Source: JANWLD01 sp036278875 (GTDB taxonomy: Bacteria; Patescibacteriota; Saccharimonadia; Saccharimonadales; 2-12-FULL-41-12). Taken from it: 22,693 bases of DNA. Under the pieces are notes generated by a model. It worked only from the letters and a program-made list of their open reading frames with translations, was not told the origin of the DNA and searched no databases. The translations under genes and the position numbers were made by a program. Of this stretch, positions 15,234 through 20,405 are shown piece after piece. Location of the stretch: the NCBI GenBank assembly GCA_036278875.1, contig DASUKF010000024.1, forward strand, positions 1-22,693, given 5' to 3'. How positions within the stretch are numbered: the stretch's first letter is position 1; every line of letters begins with the position of its first letter.

Positions 15234-16186
15234 GGGTTTCTCTGCGCCTCAATGAATCTGGTCAGTTCGGCTATCTGTTTCAAATTGCCGCCCTGGCTCA
15301 TGACAGCCAGAACATAGCTGTGCCCACCGTGAGTGACTATACCGACATCGTTCGCTACATCGTCCATGATACCTATCTTGTCAGCGGCCCGGCAGTTGCC
15401 GCAGCCCGCCATTATGCCTTTGAGGTTTATCTGCTGGTACATGGCGTCAAACACAAACCTGCGGGCATTATCACTTAGAATCTGCCCTTTTTTCAACCTG
15501 ATAAGCAGCTCGCCCGCGTCGGCGACCGTAGTTTCCCGGCCCTCGTCTTTGGTCATCCTGGTATCCTTGAACCCGTCCCTATGGTTTATGCCGTCTATAT
15601 AGTTCCAGCCTATGTAATCTCCTAAGCCTTCGGCACAGGCGCTGTCAGAGCTTCTGAGCATCTCAAATACGCAATCGCTGATATTCTTGCCGTCATCCAT
15701 CCATGTATACTGCCACTTGTCATAAGGCAGCTTGCTTTCCAGCGCCTCCAAAAGAAACAGCTTGTAAACACTGCCCGCTGCCATGGCTTTGCCGCTGTTT
15801 ATGTTCACTGTGCCTCCGCCGTTCAGGTCGTACATATACACAGACCACTTCTGAGTATCGGGAAATGTTGCCAGCTTCCGGCTGATACTTTCTTTGAGAA
15901 GTTCGTTCTCCCGTCTTATTTCCGGCAATGCCCGTTTGTCCGATTCCGGCTCGGCCAAGGCTACTGAGTTTATATCTACCCCGGTTCTGCTCTGCAGAAC
16001 GCCTATATGGCGTATGGCCGGCAAGGCAAGATTCGTGAAAGCAAAAAAACCACCGCCCAGTACAAGCATTACGCTTGTCTGCAGTGCCATAGTCCGGAAA
16101 CGGTTCGTCCGGCGTATAGCACCATAGCGGTGATGGAAATAAGTACTACGTCCAGATTGTAAAATTTTAAATTTGTTTTTGAGCAT
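15230..16186 (-). CDS. Membrane-anchored serine hydrolase of the class A beta-lactamase fold, altered active site
   Basis: The protein has 318 residues. A basic tail and one helix (about 35-58) anchor it, and the hydrolase domain (about 110-318) lies outside. The nucleophile motif is SVYK (S139, K142) in 'MAAGSVYKLFLLEAL'. The second motif is SDS (180-182) instead of the usual SDN. The third is KIG (270-272) in 'ADKIGIMDDVANDVGIV' instead of KTG. Aligned by eye to class A enzymes, 'HRDGFKDTRMTKDEGRETT' replaces the omega loop and offers no clear equivalent of the deacylating Glu166. A working beta-lactamase is therefore unlikely; a penicillin-binding or peptidoglycan-directed hydrolase is more plausible. 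A CGNC pair (262-265) sits just before the KIG motif. The start ATG lacks a Shine-Dalgarno and follows a long structured noncoding leader. The stop overlaps the converging permease gene. Confidence 0.8.
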   Translation of the reverse strand: MLKNKFKILQSGRSTYFHHRYGAIRRTNRFRTMALQTSVMLVLGGGFFAFTNLALPAIRHIGVLQSRTGVDINSVALAEPESDKRALPEIRRENELLKESISRKLATFPDTQKWSVYMYDLNGGGTVNINSGKAMAAGSVYKLFLLEALESKLPYDKWQYTWMDDGKNISDCVFEMLRSSDSACAEGLGDYIGWNYIDGINHRDGFKDTRMTKDEGRETTVADAGELLIRLKKGQILSDNARRFVFDAMYQQINLKGIMAGCGNCRAADKIGIMDDVANDVGIVTHGGHSYVLAVMSQGGNLKQIAELTRFIEAQRNP

Positions 16187-16199
16187 TTTTTTATTTAAA

Positions 16200-16256
16200 A
16201 GAGCCTGGAGAAAACATCCAGCCCGTGCGGACCAAAAATATTTTCTGCCAGGCTCT
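16200..16256 (-). terminator. 15-bp hairpin with T-rich tail, attenuator-like, before the hydrolase start
   Basis: AGAGCCTGG (16200-16208) is a perfect inverted match to CCAGGCTCT (16248-16256). The pairing continues with AGAAAA (16209-16214) and TTTTCT (16241-16246) around one unpaired base (16247). On the minus strand the hairpin is followed by TTTAAATAAAAAA and then the ATG. A shorter hairpin, CTGGA/TCCAG (16205-16209 with 16217-16221), would compete with the long one, which is the layout of an attenuator or switch. The function is inferred from position. Confidence 0.5.
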
Positions 16257-16328
16257 CTGTGTTTGTTGTTTTAGCGTTTTGTTTCGTTTTAAGCAACCGA
16301 GGCTGCCAGTGCTTAACTTAGCAGTAAG

Positions 16329-16387
16329 AAAAATTACACGCAAGACCAATTTTTTGTGCACAAAAACCAGGTCGCTGAGTAATTTTT
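16329..16387. repeat. 59-base imperfect inverted repeat with a 16-bp perfect palindrome
   Basis: The outer arms AAAAATTAC (16329-16337) and GTAATTTTT (16379-16387) are perfectly complementary. Inside them, GACC (16344-16347) pairs with GGTC (16370-16373). The centre, TTTTTGTGCACAAAAA (16351-16366), is its own reverse complement. The A-tract and T-tract ends would allow a bidirectional terminator on either strand. It could also be a structured RNA or a protein-binding site. Confidence 0.6.
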
Positions 16388-16403
16388 TAATTGTCTGTTT
16401 AAA

Positions 16404-16420
16404 AACACTTTACAGGTGTT
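16404..16420 (-). terminator. Weak terminator-like hairpin after the PRTase-like gene
   Basis: On the minus strand AACAC-CTGTAAA-GTGTT is followed by further T residues. The 5-bp, AT-rich stem makes this a weak candidate. It overlaps the start region expected from the extended -10 site just upstream, so both may not operate. Confidence 0.25.
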
Positions 16421-16422
16421 AA

Positions 16423-16431
16423 TATATAGCA
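16423..16431 (-). promoter_or_regulatory. Extended -10 candidate for the serine hydrolase leader
   Basis: On the minus strand TGC-TATATA has the TGn extension and 5 of 6 matches to TATAAT. No good -35 hexamer is seen. Transcription from here would give a leader of about 230 bases carrying both inverted repeats. Confidence 0.35.
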
Positions 16432-16461
16432 TTTAGCTGAACGGTGGTCCTAGATAGAGCC

Positions 16462-16470
16462 TGTGGATAA
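16462..16470 (-). promoter_or_regulatory. Exact DnaA-box sequence
   Basis: The minus strand reads TTATCCACA, the consensus DnaA box. It is isolated: I saw no cluster of such boxes nearby and no dnaA or dnaN gene in the window. An exact 9-mer is expected by chance about 0.17 times in this window over both strands, so this may be coincidence. Confidence 0.3.
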
Positions 16471-16516
16471 GTTATGCCGGTTTGACCGGGGTGCAAATAA
16501 TGTATTCTTTGGTTGC

Positions 16517-17170
16517 TCACCAGTTTAGAATGATGTTCTTCATCGTTTCGACTATCGCCTCGTGCTCCGGAAGTTCGTTGTTTTGATAATAATGGTCCGT
16601 GTCGATATAATCTTCGACGGTTCCCAGGCAGCATATCTCATCGCCGATAAGATGCATCTTATCTACCGCTTCCACACTGGCTACCGGCGTGGCTATTATT
16701 GTCCTGCGGGTCACTATCGGTTTCAGGAAATCCGCAGCGACATCCAGCGATATACCGCTCTTAAATCCGTCCGACACCAATATTACCGTGTGATTCTTCA
16801 GAAGCTGTTTCGGTATATCCGCCTCCCCGTCGCCTATTCTGTTCAGCTTCTGGAAAGTAAACATCCGCCTCTCTTCTATGATGCTTCGATAATCATTGTT
16901 CAGCGCTTCCAGCTCCCCCGCGGAATACTCGTTGTTATAGGTGAATGTACCTGCCGAGCTCATGGTGGCTAAAGGCTTGAGCTCGCCCGGCAAATCAACA
17001 TTTTCCATGACAAGAAGATAAAGAGCCGTATGCAGCTCCTTGGCTATCTCGGCGCCTACAACTACACCCCCCTCGCTTAAGCTCACCACCACGCAGTTTT
17101 CTTTTTTGTGGTCTTTTAATTTTTGGGCGATGATTCTTCCGGCTTCTTGACGGTCGGCAAAATATCTCAT
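16517..17170 (-). CDS. Phosphoribosyltransferase-fold protein with degenerate PRPP motif
   Basis: The protein has 217 residues. The N-terminus 'YFADRQEAGRIIAQKL' and 'VVVSLSEGGVVVGAEIAKEL' match the opening strands and hood of type I PRTases of the 'FADReeAGr' group. The PRPP-binding motif, normally (V/I)xxxDDxxxTG(x)T, reads VILVSDGFKSGIS (129-141). The first Asp is Ser, and both Thr of the TG(x)T portion are Ser. The fold is probably kept, but catalysis is doubtful, and a regulatory or ligand-binding role is possible. 'VASVEAVDKMH' and 'VEDYIDTDHYYQNN' follow as in homologues, where 'FFxVGxxYxxF' is common. It is the last gene of the rpsF-to-tlyA unit, 45 bases after tlyA. No Shine-Dalgarno precedes its ATG. 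The ATG lies in the 3' arm of a 7-bp inverted repeat. An upstream in-frame TAG excludes an earlier start. Confidence 0.7.
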   Translation of the reverse strand: MRYFADRQEAGRIIAQKLKDHKKENCVVVSLSEGGVVVGAEIAKELHTALYLLVMENVDLPGELKPLATMSSAGTFTYNNEYSAGELEALNNDYRSIIEERRMFTFQKLNRIGDGEADIPKQLLKNHTVILVSDGFKSGISLDVAADFLKPIVTRRTIIATPVASVEAVDKMHLIGDEICCLGTVEDYIDTDHYYQNNELPEHEAIVETMKNIILNW

Positions 17171-17194
17171 CTAAAAATTAGTTTATCATGAGAT
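17164..17194 (-). repeat. 7-bp inverted repeat covering the PRTase-like start codon
   Basis: On the minus strand ATCTCAT (17194-17188) and ATGAGAT (17170-17164) are perfectly complementary, separated by 17 bases. The 3' arm begins with the ATG start codon. In mRNA the hairpin would hide the start, which is notable because no Shine-Dalgarno precedes it. Confidence 0.4.
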
Positions 17195-17215
17195 GAAACA
17201 AAAAAAGCCAGGGTT

Positions 17216-17941
17216 TTACTGAATGGACTTAAGCAGATAAAACCGTTCTATGTTGCCTTTCGGCCCGGCTACCCTGGAATCCGCTTTATCTATTATCTTA
17301 TAGCGCGAACGGGCCCATCCTTCGAAATCCTTTAGTATCTTTCTACGCATACCTTCATTTTTGATTACGCCTTTATGCTTGAACTCTCTGTTATTTGCTT
17401 CAAATTGCGGCTTGACCATAGCTATTATCATACAATCATTTTCAAGAAGTACGTGCAGATGCTTCAGAACGGGCCTTATGCTTATGAAAGATACGTCTAT
17501 AAGGCAATAATCAATTTTTGTACTCAGTTTTTTAATGTTCCTTATGTCGGTTTGTTCGTGCAGCTCTATGCGCGGATCATGTCTGAGTGAGCCGTCCATT
17601 TGGTTTTTACCCACATCGACGGCGATTATTCTGCTCGCTCCATGCTGCAAAGCGTAGTCGGTAAACCCTCCGGTACTGCTTCCTACATCAAGTACAACTT
17701 TGACGCTAAAATCCAGCCTGAACTTATCTGTTACGGATTCAAGCTTCAACGCTGCCCGGGAAACATATTTTATAGGCGATGTAAGATTAACAACCGCATT
17801 TTCTGCAATGTTATAACTTGACTTCATAACTATCTGTCCGTTAACCTCTACCCTGCCCAGTTTTATATAGTTATCAGCCTGGCTCCTGGTAGCAGCCAGA
17901 CCCCTTGCAACAAGGTAGTGATCCAGCCTGTTCCTAGTCAT
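17216..17941 (-). CDS. tlyA: TlyA-family rRNA 2'-O-methyltransferase (S4 plus FtsJ domains)
   Basis: The protein has 241 residues, close to the usual length. An S4 RNA-binding domain covers about residues 1-60 (RLDHYLVARGLAATRSQADNYI). An FtsJ-type methyltransferase follows. The SAM-binding strand and loop are LDVGSSTGGFTDYAL (84-98), and the next strand is 'RIIAVDVGKNQMDG'. The K-D-K-E set expected for 2'-O-methylation can be placed at K66 (SRAALKL), D149 (LIDVSFI), the Lys of 'MVKPQFEA' and the Glu of 'NIERFYLL'. TlyA methylates 16S and/or 23S rRNA ribose in mycobacteria; family members were first named haemolysins. The ATG starts two bases after the efp stop, so it is very probably translated from the same message as the ribosomal genes upstream. 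Confidence 0.92.
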   Translation of the reverse strand: MTRNRLDHYLVARGLAATRSQADNYIKLGRVEVNGQIVMKSSYNIAENAVVNLTSPIKYVSRAALKLESVTDKFRLDFSVKVVLDVGSSTGGFTDYALQHGASRIIAVDVGKNQMDGSLRHDPRIELHEQTDIRNIKKLSTKIDYCLIDVSFISIRPVLKHLHVLLENDCMIIAMVKPQFEANNREFKHKGVIKNEGMRRKILKDFEGWARSRYKIIDKADSRVAGPKGNIERFYLLKSIQ

Positions 17942-17943
17942 GA

Positions 17944-18510
17944 TTATGCTTTTTTACGTTCGCGGTAATTGCCCGTTGTTGTATCAACACTGATAATATC
18001 GCCTGTTTTTATAAAGGCGGGAACTTTTATACTAACTCCCGTTTCGAGAGTAGCATCTTTGGTAAGGGCAGAACTCGTATCGCCCCGTACGACATCTTCG
18101 GCATAGTCAACCTTCAAATACACATTCTTTGGCATCTCAATATTTATCACTTTCCTGTCGAAACTCTGTGCAACCGCTTCCATTCCTTCCGTCAGGAACC
18201 TTGCCTGGTCACCCACGACTGCTTTGGATACCTCGTAAGTCTCATACGTATCAGCATCCATGAAGTGTAGATTTTTCTCATCTGCATACAAAAATTGGAC
18301 GTTTGAATTCTGGATATCCGCGGATTCTAATGACTCATTTCCCTTGAAAGTCTTTTCGAGCACTTTTCCGTCCAGCAGGCTTTTTATTTTAACATTCACT
18401 ATGGAACCGCCCCGGCCAAGAACCTTCTGTTTATATTCAACCACCTTATACGGGACATTTTCCAGCTGGAAAATAGTTCCTTTCTTTAAGTCGGTTATCG
18501 ATAAGCTCAT
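17944..18510 (-). CDS. efp: Elongation factor P
   Basis: The protein has 188 residues, full length for bacterial EF-P, which relieves ribosome stalling at polyproline stretches. The N-terminal KOW-like domain starts 'MSLSITDLKKGTIFQLENVPYKVVE', followed by the two OB domains and the C-terminal 'SIKVPAFIKTGDIISVDTTTGNYRERKK'. The loop that reaches the peptidyl transferase centre reads VLGRGGS, with Arg33 where the E. coli protein has Lys34 of PGKG. No modification enzyme (EpmA/B, EarP or YmfI-like) is in the window. The gene sits between rpsR and tlyA with short gaps (9 and 2 bases), clearly within the ribosomal operon. Confidence 0.95.
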   Translation of the reverse strand: MSLSITDLKKGTIFQLENVPYKVVEYKQKVLGRGGSIVNVKIKSLLDGKVLEKTFKGNESLESADIQNSNVQFLYADEKNLHFMDADTYETYEVSKAVVGDQARFLTEGMEAVAQSFDRKVINIEMPKNVYLKVDYAEDVVRGDTSSALTKDATLETGVSIKVPAFIKTGDIISVDTTTGNYRERKKA

Positions 18511-18519
18511 AGACTTTGC

Positions 18520-18723
18520 CTACCCATTCTGTACGAAAGGCAGAAGTGCTATATGGCGCGCGCGTTTTATCGCTACGGCCAGCTTTTTCTGCTGGGTTTC
18601 GCTAAGTCCGGTCTTTTTGCGGGATTCTATCTGTCCGTATTGGTTTATATACCTTTGCAAAGTTTTGAAATCCTTGTAATCAAAATATGCTATGTCCGTC
18701 TTGTGTTTAAAAATCTTCGCCAT
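18520..18723 (-). CDS. rpsR: 30S ribosomal protein bS18
   Basis: The protein has 67 residues. The bS18 core is present: 'DYKDFKTLQRYINQYGQIESRKKTGLSETQQKKLAVAIKRARHIALLPF'. The Arg/Lys-rich helices bind 16S rRNA and pair with bS6 in the platform. A strong AAGGAGAG site lies 6 bases before the ATG. The gene follows ssb by 20 bases, the conserved bacterial order, but rplI, which often comes next, is missing and efp follows instead. Confidence 0.95.
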   Translation of the reverse strand: MAKIFKHKTDIAYFDYKDFKTLQRYINQYGQIESRKKTGLSETQQKKLAVAIKRARHIALLPFVQNG

Positions 18724-18743
18724 TAATCTCTCCTTTTTATAAA

Positions 18744-19214
18744 TTAAAACGGTATGTCATCCAGATTGATAGGTTCATCATCAACATCTTCTATAGATAC
18801 GTCCTTATCGGCTTTCTTGCTGCCGGCTTGTTTAGCCGGTTTTGCGGGTGCCTCAGAACCGGACGAGTAGTCGTCACTGCCGCCTCTTCCGCCCAAGAAG
18901 GTAACATCCATAGCTACAACCTCAAGCTTGCTGCGTTTCTGTCCGTCCTGTTCCCAGTTCCGGCTTTGCAAACGTCCGCTTACAAGCACCGGCCTGCCTT
19001 TCGTAACATATTGTGCGACACGCTCGCCGAGCGGTCCCCATGCAACAACATCCACGAAATCAGTAGCTTCCTGCCACTCTCCGTCCTGGCCTTTATACGC
19101 CCGGTTCAGCGCCAGGCTGAAATTACACACGCTTTGCCCGCTAGGAATCTGGCGCAATTCCGGATCCCTGGTCAGATTACCCATCAATGTTACCTGGTTA
19201 AAACTCCTTGCCAT
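18744..19214 (-). CDS. ssb: Single-stranded DNA-binding protein
   Basis: The protein has 156 residues. The OB fold covers about 1-107, starting 'MARSFNQVTLMGNLTRDPELRQ' and including 'TDFVDVVAWGPLGERVAQYVTKGRPVLVSGRL'. A low-complexity Gly/Ser/Ala/Lys linker follows. The acidic C-terminal tip is INLDDIPF, which recruits replication and repair partners. The protein coats single-stranded DNA in replication and repair as a tetramer. AAGGAG lies 7 bases before the ATG. It sits between rpsF and rpsR, the widely conserved arrangement. Confidence 0.96.
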   Translation of the reverse strand: MARSFNQVTLMGNLTRDPELRQIPSGQSVCNFSLALNRAYKGQDGEWQEATDFVDVVAWGPLGERVAQYVTKGRPVLVSGRLQSRNWEQDGQKRSKLEVVAMDVTFLGGRGGSDDYSSGSEAPAKPAKQAGSKKADKDVSIEDVDDEPINLDDIPF

Positions 19215-19250
19215 CGTTAACTCCTTCGTATCTTGTCAATTATCATTCTA

Positions 19251-19634
19251 CTATTCTTTTTCTTCGTCTTCCGTTTCCTCGCCGGATTCTTTTCTTTCTG
19301 CAGCCCTCTTGGCCTTGGCGACCTTTGCCTCTTCGGCTTTGGCTATAGCTCTCAGGTCCGGCCGGCTGATCAGGTAGCGTATTACTTCGTCGGTTATATT
19401 CAGAGTGGATTCGACTTTCTGTATGCCTTCAGCCGGCAATTCTACGGTATAGAATACGTATACGGCGTGGTCCTGCTTGCGTATAGGATAAGCAAGTTTG
19501 CGCTTACCCCAATTGTCTGTCTTTACGACTTTGCCTTTGTTTTCGGTAAATATTTTTTCAACCTTAGCGGTCGGCTTGCTAAGATCTATTTCAAGTTGCG
19601 GGTCAAATAAAACCGCTATCTCATATTGATTCAA
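19251..19634 (-). CDS. rpsF: 30S ribosomal protein bS6
   Basis: The protein has 127 residues. The bS6 ferredoxin-like fold is clear: 'YEIAVLFDPQLE', 'WGKRKLAYPIRKQDHAVYVFYTVELP', 'LNITDEVIRYLI'. The C-terminal tail (about 98-127) is a charged extension rich in Lys, Ala and Glu that ends in 'EETEDEEKE'. The start is TTG at 19634, fixed by AAAGGAGGA at 19641-19649 and by the family N-terminus 'MNQYEIAVLF'. It is the first gene of the operon and pairs with bS18 in the ribosome. In other bacteria the bS6-bS18 pair can bind the operon leader and repress it. The short leader here has a small GC hairpin but I do not see the CCG-containing S6:S18 motif. Confidence 0.95.
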   Translation of the reverse strand: MNQYEIAVLFDPQLEIDLSKPTAKVEKIFTENKGKVVKTDNWGKRKLAYPIRKQDHAVYVFYTVELPAEGIQKVESTLNITDEVIRYLISRPDLRAIAKAEEAKVAKAKRAAERKESGEETEDEEKE

Positions 19635-19640
19635 AGAGAA

Positions 19641-19649
19641 TCCTCCTTT
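19641..19649 (-). promoter_or_regulatory. Strong Shine-Dalgarno for the rpsF TTG start
   Basis: The minus strand reads AAAGGAGGA, 6 bases before TTG. It is the best ribosome binding site in the window and decides the non-ATG start of bS6. Confidence 0.8.
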
Positions 19650-19697
19650 GGCTTATGCCTGCGCGCTTTAGCCGCAAGCTGAGTTAATAGTCCGTAA

Positions 19698-19726
19698 ATT
19701 GTAGCAAATCCACCCCTGTATGTAAA
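19698..19726 (-). promoter_or_regulatory. Promoter of the rpsF-ssb-rpsR-efp-tlyA operon
   Basis: On the minus strand TTTACA (19721-19726, 5 of 6 to TTGACA) is followed by a 17-bp spacer and TACAAT (19698-19703, 5 of 6 to TATAAT), with TGC just upstream of the -10. The spacing is ideal. The start site would be near 19691, leaving a leader of about 55 bases with a hairpin TGCGGC/GCGCGCA that has one bulged base. Confidence 0.8.
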
Positions 19727-19735
19727 GTGTCGTGT

Positions 19736-20395
19736 TCACTTGATAGTAGCGGAAGCAATTATTTCCTCGAATTGCTTGAAAAACCTGTCGTTGGGTGTCT
19801 TAGCTTTCGCAAAGAACCTTACGTCTTTATTGTTTACAATTGCTTCCGCGTCTTCAAATTTTATCTGGCTGCCCTTCCCTTTATAGTTACCTTCGCCATC
19901 GAACTTACTTTCTCTATATTTGCCGGTGACTAAAACCGCATCAGCGGATTCAATCTTTATTCTCTTAAAAGTCTTGCCATATACCTGCTCACCGCCGCTG
20001 TTAGCCTCCCAGAAACCATAATCGTCTATACTTGTAGGTAATTCCCGCGTGTCACCGGGCAAATCTGACAGATCGTTCACCGTCAGACCTAGATAAGGCT
20101 TATTGTAGTCACCGTCTTTTGAGAACTGTATGTCAAAAAAGCCCCTATAATTCTTTATTCCCGTAACTTTAAAGCCCGCCGGATATTTAAAATCAATCAA
20201 TTTGCTGCGGTAGTCGACAAGCGACGGGTCGGTAACATCTTTTACTGACGGAGGCAGCGTTACTTTTTTTATGGTAGATTCGTTCAAAAAAAACAAAGCA
20301 CCGAACGCAACTACAGCCATCAGACATAGGATAATAATCGCCGATACGGTGTGTTTTCCAAGCCTCGAGGAATAGTTACCTTTTATTGCTCTCAT
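19736..20395 (-). CDS. Membrane-anchored protein of unknown function, PsbP-like pattern
   Basis: The protein has 219 residues. A short basic N-terminus and one helix (about 17-38, VSAIIILCLMAVVAFGALFF) anchor it, and the rest lies outside. The outer domain contains 'LIDFKYPAGFKVTGIKN', 'GGEQVYGKTFKRIKIESADAVLVTGKY' and a final 'DRFFKQFEEIIASATIK'. The pattern of a 'f.yP.gfkv' opening, a beta-rich middle and a closing 'F..ii.S..' helix recalls PsbP/PsbP-like or DUF1795 domains. The resemblance is weak and I make no functional claim. It starts 10 bases after the ftsK stop and is probably transcribed with it. No clear terminator follows before the rpsF promoter. Confidence 0.65.
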   Translation of the reverse strand: MRAIKGNYSSRLGKHTVSAIIILCLMAVVAFGALFFLNESTIKKVTLPPSVKDVTDPSLVDYRSKLIDFKYPAGFKVTGIKNYRGFFDIQFSKDGDYNKPYLGLTVNDLSDLPGDTRELPTSIDDYGFWEANSGGEQVYGKTFKRIKIESADAVLVTGKYRESKFDGEGNYKGKGSQIKFEDAEAIVNNKDVRFFAKAKTPNDRFFKQFEEIIASATIK

Positions 20396-20405
20396 GTTTA
20401 TGATG

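Larger units (their letters stand above)
16187..16516 (-). other. 330-base noncoding region, likely a structured leader of the serine hydrolase gene
   Basis: No reading frame in this stretch has convincing coding character. Read on the minus strand it holds an exact DnaA-box sequence, an extended -10-like site, a 59-base near-perfect inverted repeat, an A-rich spacer, and a second hairpin ending 13 bases before the hydrolase ATG. It could be a long regulated 5' leader, a separate small RNA, or terminators and promoters placed back to back. Confidence 0.5.

Noticed and set aside
16225..16422. A 65-residue plus-strand open frame in the noncoding region
   Set aside because: It has no ribosome binding site, is Cys/Phe/Arg-rich in the way random AT-rich DNA reads, and runs through both inverted repeats.
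16333..16431. A 32-codon minus-strand frame starting within the hydrolase leader, considered as a leader peptide
   Set aside because: There is no Shine-Dalgarno and no run of regulatory codons, and the frame ends inside the inverted repeat without obvious coupling to the hydrolase.
16187..16516. tmRNA, RNase P RNA, SRP RNA or 6S RNA in the noncoding region
   Set aside because: None of the conserved core sequences I know for these RNAs (for example the SRP GGAAGCAG loop) is present on either strand.
18260..19377. Plus-strand open frames opposite rpsR, ssb and rpsF
   Set aside because: They are shadows of conserved genes on the minus strand. The real genes have strong ribosome binding sites and family motifs.
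19650..19691. S6:S18-binding leader motif upstream of rpsF
   Set aside because: A small hairpin is present, but the CCG-containing bulge expected for the described motif is not visible.
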